64,000 nucleotides of DNA from DAITMV01 sp046318595 (GTDB lineage: Bacteria > Pseudomonadota > Gammaproteobacteria > Burkholderiales > Burkholderiaceae_B): contig JBKCTV010000023.1 in the NCBI GenBank assembly GCA_046318595.1, positions 62,001-126,000 of the forward strand. The letters are read 5' to 3'. Positions 1-8,695 of the stretch are shown piece by piece. Numbering within the stretch: position 1 is the stretch's first letter; every line of letters begins with the position of its first letter. The notes under the pieces are model-generated. The model did no database searches, was not told the origin of the DNA, and worked only from the letters and a program-made list of their open reading frames with translations. A program made the translations under genes and the position numbers.

Positions 1-731
1 CCGTCGGTTTGCTGGCTGATGGTCGTTTCGGTCGTTATCGGCGTCGCTGGCACCGGGTCATCCGCATCTTTCAGTAAGGCTTCGATGGCTGCGCTCAATG
101 CATCCCAAAAATGGTTTTGATGGCGCGTTTGCACCGACAGGCTGGCGCCATTGCCATTGATGCTGTTGACCGAACTGGTCCCTTGACTGCCGGGGGTCGC
201 CGGCGATCCGAGTTGCGAATTGACGATCACCGTGTCCACGGTGCTGCGCTCGACCGCCGGATAATCGACCTTGTAGGTCACAAAGTACGGCTTATCGCAG
301 CTCAGCCGGATGTGGCGGCCGTTTTGTCGCACCCGCAGATCGAGCAGGCTGGCGACGTGCTCGATGGTTTGGGCTGCGGAAACGTTTTTCAAAAATAGAT
401 TGACCGGCTCCTGAGCGCAGGAGTCGCCTTCGAAAGAAAAGTTTTCCCTGGCCGCTAAAGCCTCGACGATACTGATCGCCGGCACTTTTTTGAGTTTGAA
501 CGAGTAGGTTTCTGTGTTCGGAAAATGCGTCATCGGCGGCAGCATCGCGGGCCGCTCCACCCAGGGTAATTCGCTCAGCGGCTGCATCGACAGGCTTTGC
601 ACGGATAGCTGGCGATGCCCGATGGATGGCTGCTGTCTTGGGTTGGCACAGCCCGCCGATCCGCTGCTGCATGCCAGGGCAATCAGGTGAACAAGCAATC
701 TTCGGGTTGGTGGAAAAATAGGCAGCTTCAT
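1..731 (-). CDS. Pilus/type II secretin, MshL-like, N-terminal part (runs off the left edge)
   Basis: The minus frame is open from an ATG at 731 to the window edge (about 243 codons, no stop). It begins with a hydrophobic export signal containing cysteines (ALACSSGSAGC), so it may be a lipoprotein. A secretin N-terminal short domain follows at about residues 74-140, with the stretches YSFKLKKVPAISIVEALAA and FVTYKVDYPAVERS. The latter is typical of MshL/PilQ-type secretins that form the outer-membrane pore for type IV pili or MSHA pili. A Ser/Asn/Gly-rich linker comes next (about 170-190). The beta-barrel C-terminus lies outside the window. An in-frame ATG at 779 is an alternative start; neither start has a clear ribosome site. 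It is divergent from mlaF. The secretin family call is fairly safe; the pilus type is inference. Confidence 0.7.
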   Translation of the reverse strand, partial: MKLPIFPPTRRLLVHLIALACSSGSAGCANPRQQPSIGHRQLSVQSLSMQPLSELPWVERPAMLPPMTHFPNTETYSFKLKKVPAISIVEALAARENFSFEGDSCAQEPVNLFLKNVSAAQTIEHVASLLDLRVRQNGRHIRLSCDKPYFVTYKVDYPAVERSTVDTVIVNSQLGSPATPGSQGTSSVNSINGNGASLSVQTRHQNHFWDALSAAIEALLKDADDPVPATPITTETTISQQTD

Positions 732-881
732 GGGGCCGGAGTGTAAGGATGCCCGGCGCTTTTCCGCAAAACTCACCATGTCGGGTGGCCCTGGTCGAGG
801 CTGACGGCATCCCCCGTCGCTGGCTCGCGGTCCGGATTTTTGCGAATTTGAAACAAAAGCTTTTGATCGGCGCAGAAGCGC

Positions 882-911
882 TTAGCGGAAGTGTCGGTTG
901 AGCGCTACAAT
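882..911 (+). promoter_or_regulatory. Possible promoter for the mla operon
   Basis: A good -10 (TACAAT, 906-911) lies 29 bp before the mlaF start. The only -35 candidate is weak (TTAGCG at 882-887, 18-bp spacer). It sits in the 209-bp divergent gap between the secretin gene and mlaF. Confidence 0.35.
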
Positions 912-940
912 GACGCTTTTGCAATAGCGACGAGATCGGC

Positions 941-1732
941 ATGACTGACTTGGCAGCACGCGTGGAGGGTCTCGATTTCGGTTACGGGGACCGCCTCATC
1001 CTGTCGGGTCTGAGTGTGGATATTCCGCAAGGAAAAGTCGTTTCCATCATGGGTGGTTCCGGTTCCGGAAAGACTACCCTGATTCGTCTTTTAACTGGGC
1101 AAAAGAAGCCGTTGCGCGGCAAAGCGACTGTGCTGGGTCATGACGTGGCGGTTTTGAAGCAAAGCGATTTATACGATCTGCGCCGTCGTATGGGGGTGCT
1201 GTTTCAGTTCGGCGCCTTGTTTACGGACATGTCTGTGTTCGACAACGTCGCGTTTCCTTTGCGCGAGCATACCCGGCTCACCGAGCCCATGATCCGCGAC
1301 CTCGTTTTGATGAAGTTGCATGCGGTCGGCCTGCGGGGTGCGCATCGTCTGATGCCCGCCGAGATTTCCGGTGGCATGGGTCGGCGGGTGGCATTGGCGC
1401 GGGCGGTCGCGCTGGATCCGGAGCTGATTTTCTACGACGAGCCGTTTGCTGGGCTGGATCCGATTTCGCTCGGTATCACGGCTAATCTGATCCGGCACCT
1501 CAACGACGCGCTCGGCGCCACCTCGGTCGTCGTGACGCACGACATCGCCGAGTCGTTCGCCATCTCCGACCATGTCGTGGTGTTGGCCAATGGCTCGGTC
1601 GTGGCGCAGGGTACACCCAGCGACATCCGCACGCACAGCGACCCGTATGTCCAGCAGTTTATTCACGGCACCCCGACAGGGCCGGTGGCGTTTCATTATC
1701 CGGCGCCGACTTTGGCCGAGGAGTTCGATTGA
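941..1732 (+). CDS. mlaF: Mla phospholipid transport ATPase MlaF
   Basis: Cytoplasmic ATPase of the MlaFEDB inner-membrane complex, which moves phospholipids between the outer and inner membranes to keep the outer leaflet asymmetric. The 263-residue protein has Walker A GGSGSGKTT (about residues 38-46), the ABC signature as ISGGMGRRVALARA, Walker B LIFYDEP, and the switch histidine in VVTHD. The signature variant SGGMxRR is typical of MlaF. It is the first gene of mlaFEDAC-mlaB. Its stop overlaps the mlaE start by one base, which suggests translational coupling. Confidence 0.95.
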   Translation: MTDLAARVEGLDFGYGDRLILSGLSVDIPQGKVVSIMGGSGSGKTTLIRLLTGQKKPLRGKATVLGHDVAVLKQSDLYDLRRRMGVLFQFGALFTDMSVFDNVAFPLREHTRLTEPMIRDLVLMKLHAVGLRGAHRLMPAEISGGMGRRVALARAVALDPELIFYDEPFAGLDPISLGITANLIRHLNDALGATSVVVTHDIAESFAISDHVVVLANGSVVAQGTPSDIRTHSDPYVQQFIHGTPTGPVAFHYPAPTLAEEFD

Positions 1733-2526
1733 TGTTGTCTGCGTTGCTTAGTATCCCAGAGCGCATTGGAGCGCGCGCGCGCTCGTTTGTGCGTTCTTTG
1801 GGACAGTTTGGCCGGTTTGCCGGTCAGATGTCGGTTCTCTTGCCCAGGTCTTTTGTCCGGCCGCGGCTCATCATCGACCAGATTCATTTCATCGGCAATT
1901 ATTCCCTGCTGATCATTCTCGTGTCCGGTCTGTTCGTCGGTTTCGTGCTGGGCTTGCAAGGGTATTACACCTTGCAGCGCTACGGCGCCGAGCAGGCGCT
2001 GGGGCTGCTCGTCGCATTGTCTCTGGTCAGGGAGCTTGGTCCCGTGGTGTCGGCGTTACTGTTCGCCGGCCGAGCCGGCACTTCGCTGACGGCGGAGATC
2101 GGCCTGATGAAAGCCGGCGAGCAGCTGTCGGCTATGGAAATGATGGCAGTCGATCCGATGGCGCGTGTGGTCGTTCCGCGCTTCATCGGGGGTGTGGTGT
2201 CAATGCCGCTGCTGGCCGCTTTGTTCAGCGCGGTCGGTATTTTTGGCGGCTATATCGTGGGTGTTTGGCTGATCGGGGTCGACTCCGGTGCTTTCTGGTC
2301 GCAGATGCAAGGCGGCGTCGATGTTCGGTCCGACGTGCTCAACGGCATAATCAAAAGCGTCGTATTCGGGCTGGTCGTCAATACGATTGCGCTGTACTAC
2401 GGTTATAAATGCGTGCCGACGCCCGAAGGTGTGGCGCGCGCTACCACCCGAACGGTCGTAACCGCGTCGTTGGCTGTCCTGGGTATGGATTTTTTATTGA
2501 CTGCGCTGATGTTCGGCGGCAGATAG
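1732..2526 (+). CDS. mlaE: Mla phospholipid transport permease MlaE
   Basis: Inner-membrane permease of the Mla complex (MlaE/YrbE family, about 264 residues). The central segment carries the family hallmark: ELGPVVSALLFAGRAGTSLTAEIG, followed by GEQLSAMEMMAVDP. Several hydrophobic segments follow, and the C-terminus is hydrophobic. I start at the ATG at 1732, one base into the mlaF stop; a TTG three bases earlier would add one residue. It forms a ring complex with MlaD and is powered by MlaF. Confidence 0.94.
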   Translation: MLSALLSIPERIGARARSFVRSLGQFGRFAGQMSVLLPRSFVRPRLIIDQIHFIGNYSLLIILVSGLFVGFVLGLQGYYTLQRYGAEQALGLLVALSLVRELGPVVSALLFAGRAGTSLTAEIGLMKAGEQLSAMEMMAVDPMARVVVPRFIGGVVSMPLLAALFSAVGIFGGYIVGVWLIGVDSGAFWSQMQGGVDVRSDVLNGIIKSVVFGLVVNTIALYYGYKCVPTPEGVARATTRTVVTASLAVLGMDFLLTALMFGGR

Positions 2527-2543
2527 CTTTGATGGAAAGTGTT

Positions 2544-3017
2544 ATGCAGAAAAAATCGATCGACCTCTGGGTGGGCCTGTTCATCATTACCGGTCTACTG
2601 GCCGCTTTATTTCTGGCGCTCAAAGCCGCTAACCTCGGGTCGCTCAACACCGGCAAAACCTATACCGTGCGGGCCCGGTTCGACAATATCGGCGGCCTCA
2701 AGGCTCGGGCGCCTGTCAAAAGCGCGGGTGTTATCATCGGCCGGGTTAGCGATATCCGTCTCGACCCGCAACGTTACCAGGCCGTGGTCACCATTAGTCT
2801 CGCCGAAGGGTTTCGGTTTCCGAAAGATACCTCCGCGAAAATACTCACGTCGGGTTTGTTGGGTGAGCAGTATGTGGGATTTACAGCGGGTTTCGAAGAC
2901 GCCAATCTGATCGATGGCGACCAGATCAAGTCGACGCAGTCCGCCGTGGTGCTCGAAGATTTGATCGGTCAGTTTTTATACAGCAAGGCGGCGGATACGC
3001 CCGCAGAAAAAAAATAA
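2544..3017 (+). CDS. mlaD: Mla outer-membrane-lipid-asymmetry protein MlaD (MCE domain)
   Basis: Periplasm-facing, membrane-anchored MCE protein that forms the lipid-conducting hexameric ring above MlaE. One N-terminal transmembrane helix (about residues 8-28, following KKSIDLWVG) precedes a single MCE domain with the stretch FDNIGGLKARAPVKSAGV and later LLGEQYVGF. I chose the ATG at 2544, preceded by GGAAAG, which gives 157 residues. An ATG at 2532 would add four residues, and the open frame farther upstream runs inside mlaE. Confidence 0.93.
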   Translation: MQKKSIDLWVGLFIITGLLAALFLALKAANLGSLNTGKTYTVRARFDNIGGLKARAPVKSAGVIIGRVSDIRLDPQRYQAVVTISLAEGFRFPKDTSAKILTSGLLGEQYVGFTAGFEDANLIDGDQIKSTQSAVVLEDLIGQFLYSKAADTPAEKK

Positions 3018-3027
3018 AGGTACTTTC

Positions 3028-3822
3028 ATGAAATTCAGTTTTATGCGCTGGTTGGCGATCGCCCTGTCGTGCGCGGTATTAGCCGCTTGCTCGACCGTGC
3101 AGACCCCCTCGCGCGGCGACCCGTTCGAAGGCTTCAACCGTTCGATTGAGACGTTCAACTACGATGTCGATCGGGCGGTGTTCAAACCCGTTGCCAAAGG
3201 GTATCAAGCAGTGATTCCAGCGCCGGTACGGGGCTGCGTCAGCAATTTTTTCGGCAATATCGGCGACATTTTCATTGGTGTGAATAATATTTTGCAGGGT
3301 AAGATCAAAAATGGCGTCTCCGACCTTTGCCGGTTCGGTGTCAACACGACCGTTGGTATCGTGGGGCTGTTCGATGTCGCCTCCGAGCTTGGTTTGCCCA
3401 AGCACAACGAGGATTTCGGGCAGACTTTCGGGCGTTGGGGGGCCGGTCCGGGGCCTTACTTGGTGTTGCCGTTTTTCGGGCCGAGTTCAATTCGCGACGG
3501 CGTCGGTTTGGTGTTCGACACCACGACCAACCCGTTGCAATATGTCGTCGAACCGTCGGGGGTTCGCTACGGTCTATGGGGGCTGAGAGTGATCGACAAG
3601 CGAGCGGAGTTGCTGAAAGCCTCCGATACTGTTGACCAGTTTGCGCTGGACCGCTATTCGTTTATTCGCGATGCTTACCTCGCCCGGCGCCGCACGCTCG
3701 TGTATGACGGCAATCCTCCGCAGGAGGCGATCTCGCCGGAAGACGAGTCGGGATATGATGATAAGATGGACCAACATTTGCTGGGCCCTGACAAGCAGCC
3801 CAGTCAAAAAACGGAGAAATGA
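3028..3822 (+). CDS. mlaA: Phospholipid-binding lipoprotein MlaA (VacJ)
   Basis: Outer-membrane lipoprotein that extracts mislocalised phospholipids from the outer leaflet and hands them to MlaC. A signal peptide ends in a lipobox (LAAC, Cys at about residue 22). The MlaA domain follows with DPFEGFNRSIETFNYDVD and the later GAGPGPYLVLPFFGPSSIRD stretch. The C-terminal 30 residues are charged and probably disordered. In E. coli mlaA is unlinked to the mla operon, but here it sits between mlaD and mlaC, the usual arrangement in betaproteobacteria. 264 residues. Confidence 0.95.
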   Translation: MKFSFMRWLAIALSCAVLAACSTVQTPSRGDPFEGFNRSIETFNYDVDRAVFKPVAKGYQAVIPAPVRGCVSNFFGNIGDIFIGVNNILQGKIKNGVSDLCRFGVNTTVGIVGLFDVASELGLPKHNEDFGQTFGRWGAGPGPYLVLPFFGPSSIRDGVGLVFDTTTNPLQYVVEPSGVRYGLWGLRVIDKRAELLKASDTVDQFALDRYSFIRDAYLARRRTLVYDGNPPQEAISPEDESGYDDKMDQHLLGPDKQPSQKTEK

Positions 3823-4538
3823 TGGTTTACGCTTCGAGCCCTGCAAAAAGTTTTAACCGAAACCGCTGGGTGAATACCTGTATTGGCCTGCTGGCAGCCG
3901 TCTGTCTGCATGTGGCTGCTCCAGTGCAGGCGCAGTCAGCGAGCGCGGGGGCGCCCGATCAGTTCATCAGAAACGTGACCGATGAGATCCTCGAGGAAAT
4001 CAAGCAAAACAAGGATGCCTTGGTCAATGACCCGCGTAAGTTGAACCAGATGGTTGACAACAAAGTGCTGCCGCACGTTAATTTTCAAAAAATGACGGCG
4101 CAGATCGTCGGTCGCGCTTGGCGCGAAGCCAGTCCCGAGCAGAAAAAGCGTCTGCAGGAGGAGTTTCGTGCTTTACTGATCCGTACCTATTCAGGTGCAC
4201 TGTCGCAGATCAAAGATCAGAAAATCGAAGTCAAGCCTTTGCGGGCCGGTGCTGCAGAAGGCAATGACATCGTCGTTCAAAGCGTCGTGCTGCGGCCCCG
4301 TGCCGAGCCCGTCCAGCTCGACTACCGCGTCGAGAAATCCAACGCAGGCAACTGGCGTATTTATGATGTCAACGTTGCCGGGCTCTGGTTGGTCGAGACT
4401 TACCGGACGCAGTTCGCTGCGGAAGTCAACCGCTCGGGCCTCGATGGTTTGATCAAGCTGCTGGCCGAGAAAAATCGCAGCGGCCAGGTGACCGACGCAC
4501 CGGGTGCTTCGGGTTCCCCGACCCCATCGGCTAAATAA
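3822..4538 (+). CDS. mlaC: Periplasmic phospholipid shuttle MlaC
   Basis: Soluble periplasmic carrier that ferries phospholipid between MlaA and MlaD (Tol-tol-Ttg2D family). A signal peptide is visible with cleavage likely after APVQAQ. The mature domain contains VLPHVNFQKMTAQIVGRAWR and the C-terminal NVAGLWLVETYRTQFAAEV, both typical of the family. Two adjacent ATGs exist (3819, 3822). The GGAG at 3813-3816 sits at a workable distance only from the second, so I use 3822. It overlaps the mlaA stop by one base. Confidence 0.93.
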   Translation: MVYASSPAKSFNRNRWVNTCIGLLAAVCLHVAAPVQAQSASAGAPDQFIRNVTDEILEEIKQNKDALVNDPRKLNQMVDNKVLPHVNFQKMTAQIVGRAWREASPEQKKRLQEEFRALLIRTYSGALSQIKDQKIEVKPLRAGAAEGNDIVVQSVVLRPRAEPVQLDYRVEKSNAGNWRIYDVNVAGLWLVETYRTQFAAEVNRSGLDGLIKLLAEKNRSGQVTDAPGASGSPTPSAK

Positions 4539-4543
4539 TTTCC

Positions 4544-4804
4544 ATGCAACTTCCCGCCGCCGACCTCACTATGCACAATGCTGAGCATGCCGTTCGGCAG
4601 GCCGTTGCGGCAGCTGCCGCAGGCGACACAGCGTTGGACTTCTCGAAGGTGGGGCGTGTCGACTCCGCGGCGGTCATGCTGTTGTTACAGGCTCGGCGGG
4701 CTTGTCCGGCCGGCAAGGCCTTGCGTATCGTTGGTGCGCCGCCAGTCTTGCAGGGTCTGGTTGCTGTTTATGGATTGGAGTCGCTGCTTAGCTCAGCTTT
4801 CTGA
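4544..4804 (+). CDS. mlaB: STAS-domain protein MlaB
   Basis: Small cytoplasmic STAS protein (86 residues) that binds MlaF and stabilises the MlaFED complex. The core LDFSKVGRVDSAAVMLLLQA matches the STAS beta-strand/helix with the conserved D-S pair, and the C-terminal half (IVGAPPVLQGLVAVYGLESLL) also fits MlaB. It lies 5 bp after mlaC and 2 bp before the next ABC ATPase gene, so all are probably one transcript. Confidence 0.88.
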   Translation: MQLPAADLTMHNAEHAVRQAVAAAAAGDTALDFSKVGRVDSAAVMLLLQARRACPAGKALRIVGAPPVLQGLVAVYGLESLLSSAF

Positions 4805-4806
4805 TC

Positions 4807-5709
4807 ATGAATGCCCTAGATGTCCAGTCCGTCACCAAGCAGTACGGCAGTTTAACCTCCTTGTCCGATGTGTCCCTGCAAGTTGCCGAGGGCGAGTTTT
4901 TCGGTTTATTGGGACCGAACGGTGCCGGCAAGACTACTCTCATCAGTATCATTGCCGGCTTGACCCGCGCCACCCGCGGCAAAGTCAAGGTGATGGGGTG
5001 CGATGTGCTGGACGATTTCCGTGCTGCCCGCAAACAGCTAGGGATGGTGCCACAAGAGTTGGTGTTCGATCCATTTTTTACCGTGCGGGAAACCTTACGA
5101 TTCCAATCCGGTTATTTCGGCTTAAACCGAAACGATTCCTGGATCGACGAGTTGCTGCATGAGCTGAACCTGACCGACAAAGCCAATAGCAATATGCGAT
5201 CGCTGTCCGGGGGTATGAAGCGGCGCGTTCTGGTCGCCCAGGCGCTCGTCCACCGGCCGCCCTTGATCGTGCTGGACGAGCCCACGGCCGGTGTCGACGT
5301 GGAGCTGCGTCAAACCTTGTGGAGGTTCGTCGCACGGCTCAACCGCGAAGGGCATACTGTGTTGCTGACGACCCATTACCTTGAAGAGGCCGAAGCGCTT
5401 TGCCACCGTATTGCGATGCTCAAGCTTGGTAAAATCGTAAAGCTCGACACCACTGCGGCGCTCTTGGCGCAGCATGCGCGCCAGACCTTGAGCTTTAAAC
5501 TCTCTGGTCCTTTACCTGCCGAGTTGGTGCCCATGCAGTCGGAAACCGCCGCAGCGAATGGCGCGCTTCGCCTGACTATCGACAGCCCGGCCGATATCGA
5601 GCGCATCCTGGCGACTTGCCGAACCGCGGGCCTCGGCCTCACCGATCTGAGCATCGAAAAACCGGATCTGGAAGATGTATTCGTGCGCCTCATGCATTCG
5701 ACCCCTTGA
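4807..5709 (+). CDS. ABC-2 type exporter ATPase (YadG-like)
   Basis: ATP-binding subunit of an ABC-2 exporter, 300 residues. Motifs: Walker A GPNGAGKTT (about 37-45), signature LSGGMKRRVLVAQAL, Walker B LIVLDEPTAGVD and H-loop LLTTHYLEEAE. A C-terminal extension of about 90 residues is typical of DrrA/YadG-like subunits. It pairs with the permease 18 bp downstream. The gene pair follows mla in many betaproteobacteria. The transported substrate is unknown; a role in envelope maintenance is only suggested by the neighbourhood. Confidence 0.88.
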   Translation: MNALDVQSVTKQYGSLTSLSDVSLQVAEGEFFGLLGPNGAGKTTLISIIAGLTRATRGKVKVMGCDVLDDFRAARKQLGMVPQELVFDPFFTVRETLRFQSGYFGLNRNDSWIDELLHELNLTDKANSNMRSLSGGMKRRVLVAQALVHRPPLIVLDEPTAGVDVELRQTLWRFVARLNREGHTVLLTTHYLEEAEALCHRIAMLKLGKIVKLDTTAALLAQHARQTLSFKLSGPLPAELVPMQSETAAANGALRLTIDSPADIERILATCRTAGLGLTDLSIEKPDLEDVFVRLMHSTP

Positions 5710-5727
5710 AATGAGAACGACATACGC

Positions 5728-6483
5728 ATGACAGGCTTCTACACCTTACTGAAAAAAGAAGTGCTGCGGTTCTGGAAAGTTAGTGTTCAGACCGTCGCCG
5801 CTCCTATTTTGACAGCCATTCTTTACCTGATGATTTTTTCACATGTTCTGGAAAACCATGTTCAACCCTACCCGGGTGTCGGTTATACGGCGTTTCTTGT
5901 CCCGGGGCTGGTCATGATGGCGCTGCTGCAAAACGCTTTTTCCAACAGTTCGTCGAGCTTGATCCAATCCAAAATCACCGGCAACATCATTTTTATTTTA
6001 TTGCCGCCGTTGTCGGCCATCGAGTTTTTTCTGGCTTATGTTTGCGCGTCTCTGTTGCGGGGGCTCGTGGTTGGGCTCGGTGTCTGGGGCGCAACGCTGT
6101 GGTTCACGGAGCTGCATGTCGTTGCGCCGTGGTGGATCGTCGGTTTCGCCGTGCTCGGCGCGGCATTGCTCGGTGCCATGGGAACACTTGCGGGGCTGTG
6201 GGGCGAGAAGTTCGACCAGATCGCTGCTTTCCAAAACTTCGTCATCGTCCCGGCAACTTTTTTGTCGGGCGTCTTTTATTCCATTCATTCGCTGCCGTCC
6301 GTGTGGCAGGCCGTCTCGCATTTCAACCCGTTCTTTTACCTGATCGACGGCTTTCGCTACGGGTTTTTCGGAAAAAGCGACGTGTCGCCGTGGGTGAGCC
6401 TGTGCGTAGCGCTGACTGCGCTGGTTCTCCTGTCGGGCTTGACGATCGGCTTGATCGCTCGTGGTTATAAGCTTCGTCATTAA
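5728..6483 (+). CDS. ABC-2 type exporter permease (YadH-like)
   Basis: Inner-membrane permease partner of the preceding ATPase, 251 residues with about six hydrophobic helices. The ABC-2 signature stretch is present: FQNFVIVPATFLSGVFYSI followed by HFNPFFYLIDGFRYGF. It starts at an ATG in a short gap after the ATPase stop. Substrate unknown. Confidence 0.88.
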   Translation: MTGFYTLLKKEVLRFWKVSVQTVAAPILTAILYLMIFSHVLENHVQPYPGVGYTAFLVPGLVMMALLQNAFSNSSSSLIQSKITGNIIFILLPPLSAIEFFLAYVCASLLRGLVVGLGVWGATLWFTELHVVAPWWIVGFAVLGAALLGAMGTLAGLWGEKFDQIAAFQNFVIVPATFLSGVFYSIHSLPSVWQAVSHFNPFFYLIDGFRYGFFGKSDVSPWVSLCVALTALVLLSGLTIGLIARGYKLRH

Positions 6484-6494
6484 AAGGAGTCGCT

Positions 6495-6752
6495 GTGCTT
6501 ACCCCTGATACGCTCAAGACGTATATCGCCGCCGGTCTGAGTTGCACCGTCCTGGAAGTGACTGGCGACGGTCAGCACTTCGAAGCCTTGATCGTGGCGG
6601 AGGCCTTCGACGGTTTGCGTCCGGTTCAGCGTCATCAAAGCGTCTATGCCGTCCTCGGCGACCGCATGCGCGCTGAGATTCACGCGCTGTCCATGAAAAC
6701 GCTTACGCCCGCCGAATGGGCGGAATCCCCTCACTTCTCCTCGAAACCCTGA
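6495..6752 (+). CDS. ibaG: BolA-like protein IbaG
   Basis: BolA/IbaG family protein, 85 residues, GTG start with an AAGGAG ribosome site at 6484-6489. The BolA helix-turn motif is recognisable (EVTGDGQHFEALIVAEAFDG, then RHQSVYAVLGDRM and the invariant IHALSMKTLTP). BolA-like proteins bind monothiol glutaredoxins and iron-sulfur clusters. In E. coli ibaG (yrbA) also lies directly before murA and near the mla genes, matching the order here. Its stop abuts the murA start. Confidence 0.9.
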   Translation: MLTPDTLKTYIAAGLSCTVLEVTGDGQHFEALIVAEAFDGLRPVQRHQSVYAVLGDRMRAEIHALSMKTLTPAEWAESPHFSSKP

Positions 6753-8012
6753 ATGGATGCCTTTCTGATTCGTGGCGGCCGGCGCCTGAATGGTACCGTC
6801 ACCATTTCCGGCGCGAAAAACGCCGCATTGCCTATTCTCTGCGCCAGCCTTCTCACCGATGAGCCGCTGACCATCTCCAACGTGCCCCGCCTGCGCGACA
6901 TCAATACCGCCATGCGTCTGCTGGGGTCGATGGGCGTGCAGACCTACTGGTTGGAGAACGACAAGCTGGCCTTGCGCGCCGAGCAGATCGCCGAGCGGCT
7001 GGCCTCCTACGATCTGGTCAAAACCATGCGGGCCAGTATTCTCGTACTCGGCCCTTTGCTGGCGCGTTTCGGCGAAGCCTGCGTGTCCTTGCCGGGCGGC
7101 TGTGCGATCGGACAGCGCCCCGTCGATCAGCACATCAAAGGCCTGCAGGCGATGGGCGCCGAAATCACGATCGAAAAAGGCTACATTCACGCCAAGGCCA
7201 AGCGTTTGCGGGGAGCTCGACTGGTTACCGATATGGTGACCGTCACGGGTACAGAGAATCTGATGATGGCGGCTTGTTTGGCGGAGGGCACGACGGTCAT
7301 CGAGAATGCGGCGCGCGAGCCGGAGGTCGTCGACCTGGCACAGTTGTTGCAAGCCATGGGCGCCCGGATCGAAGGTGCCGGGACCGATCATCTGATCATT
7401 CATGGCGTCGAGCGCCTGCATGGCGCCGACTATACTGTCATGCCCGACCGCATCGAAGCGGGCACGTTTCTCTGTGCCGTGGCGGGTTGTGGCGGCAGTA
7501 TCCGGCTGGAAAACGTTGCGCCTGCCAGCATGGATGCCACACTGGACAAGCTGCGCGAAGCCGGTCTGGACATGGTGATCGGCTCCGATTTCATCGAAGC
7601 GACGATGCAGCAGCGTCCCAAAGCGGTCGATGCACGCACCGCGCCGTATCCCGGATTTGCGACCGACATGCAGGCTCAGCTCATGGCCATGAACTGCATC
7701 GCCGCGAACACGTCTGTCGTGCATGAGACGATTTTCGAAAACCGCTTCATGCACGTTCAGGAGTTGACACGGTTAGGCGCGGACATTGATGTCGAGGGGC
7801 ACACTGCGGTCACGCGTGGCGTCGAAACCTTGTCGGGCGCAACCGTCATGGCGACCGATCTGCGCGCCTCCGCTGGACTGGTCATCGCGGGTATGATGGC
7901 GCAAGGAGAAACCATCATCGACCGGATTTATCATCTGGACCGCGGATACGAGAACATGGAAACCAAACTGATCGCGCTCGGGGCCGACGTCCGGCGCATT
8001 ATCCGCACATGA
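6753..8012 (+). CDS. murA: UDP-N-acetylglucosamine 1-carboxyvinyltransferase MurA
   Basis: First committed step of peptidoglycan synthesis in the cytoplasm: transfers enolpyruvate from PEP to UDP-GlcNAc. The 419-residue length is normal. The N-terminal loop SGAKNAALP, the active-site cysteine loop LPGGCAIGQRPVDQHIKG (Cys, so of the fosfomycin-sensitive type) and the TDMQAQLMA and RASAGLVIAGM regions are all present. No frameshift or substitution stands out. It overlaps hisG by 4 bp. Confidence 0.97.
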   Translation: MDAFLIRGGRRLNGTVTISGAKNAALPILCASLLTDEPLTISNVPRLRDINTAMRLLGSMGVQTYWLENDKLALRAEQIAERLASYDLVKTMRASILVLGPLLARFGEACVSLPGGCAIGQRPVDQHIKGLQAMGAEITIEKGYIHAKAKRLRGARLVTDMVTVTGTENLMMAACLAEGTTVIENAAREPEVVDLAQLLQAMGARIEGAGTDHLIIHGVERLHGADYTVMPDRIEAGTFLCAVAGCGGSIRLENVAPASMDATLDKLREAGLDMVIGSDFIEATMQQRPKAVDARTAPYPGFATDMQAQLMAMNCIAANTSVVHETIFENRFMHVQELTRLGADIDVEGHTAVTRGVETLSGATVMATDLRASAGLVIAGMMAQGETIIDRIYHLDRGYENMETKLIALGADVRRIIRT

Positions 8013-8695
8013 CAGCGCAAACGAATCCTGCAGCGGTGCTGACGCTGGCTTTGTCGAAAGGGCGGATTTTCGACGATACGCTGCCCTTGCTGGCGGCTGC
8101 CGGCATTCGGCCACTTGAAGACCCCGAAAAATCCCGTAAACTCATCATTCCGACCGACCGGCCCAACGTTCGGATCATCATCGTTCGCGCTACCGATGTG
8201 CCGACTTATGTGCAATACGGCGCGGCCGATCTCGGCGTGGCGGGCAAGGATATTTTGCTCGAACACGACGGTCAGGGTTTGTATCAGCCGGTCGATCTCG
8301 GTATCGCGCGTTGTCGGCTGTGCGTGGCCGTGGCGGAAGGTTTCGATTATGCGGCCGCCGTGCGCCAGGGGGCGCGTTTGCGGGTGGCTACCAAATACAC
8401 CCGGTCGGCGCGCGACCATTTCGCGCAACGTGGCGTGCATGTCGACCTCATCAAGCTGTATGGCTCGATGGAGCTGGCGCCGCTGGTCGGGTTGGCCGAT
8501 GCGATCGTCGACCTGGTCAGCACGGGCGGCACGCTCAAGGCGAACCGGCTGGTCGAGGTGGAGGAAATCGTGCCGATCTCGTCGCGGCTGATCGTCAACC
8601 AGGCTGCGCTCAAGCTCAAATACGCCCTGTTGCAGCCGCTGATTGAAACTTTTGCACGGGCCGTGCGGCCTGCTGCTGGAAATGCCCAACCATGA
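8009..8695 (+). CDS. hisG: ATP phosphoribosyltransferase, short form HisG
   Basis: First enzyme of histidine synthesis: condenses ATP and PRPP. At 228 residues it is the short form, which lacks the C-terminal regulatory domain and needs the HisZ subunit for activity and feedback control; no hisZ is present in this window. Conserved stretches: LALSKGRIFDDTLPLL at the start, YGAADLGVAGKDILLE, and the PRPP-binding region VDLVSTGGTLKANRL. The start overlaps the murA stop, and the end overlaps hisD by 4 bp. Confidence 0.95.
   Translation: MTAQTNPAAVLTLALSKGRIFDDTLPLLAAAGIRPLEDPEKSRKLIIPTDRPNVRIIIVRATDVPTYVQYGAADLGVAGKDILLEHDGQGLYQPVDLGIARCRLCVAVAEGFDYAAAVRQGARLRVATKYTRSARDHFAQRGVHVDLIKLYGSMELAPLVGLADAIVDLVSTGGTLKANRLVEVEEIVPISSRLIVNQAALKLKYALLQPLIETFARAVRPAAGNAQP

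Noticed and set aside
111..398. 95-codon plus-strand open frame
   Set aside because: Antisense to the secretin coding sequence, with no recognisable features.
292..942. 216-codon minus-strand open frame over the left end
   Set aside because: Overlaps the secretin frame, which has a signal peptide and domain matches; this one shows only Arg/Ala-rich composition and runs through the mlaF promoter gap.
6480..7754. 424-codon minus-strand open frame
   Set aside because: Antisense to ibaG and murA, with no family signal.
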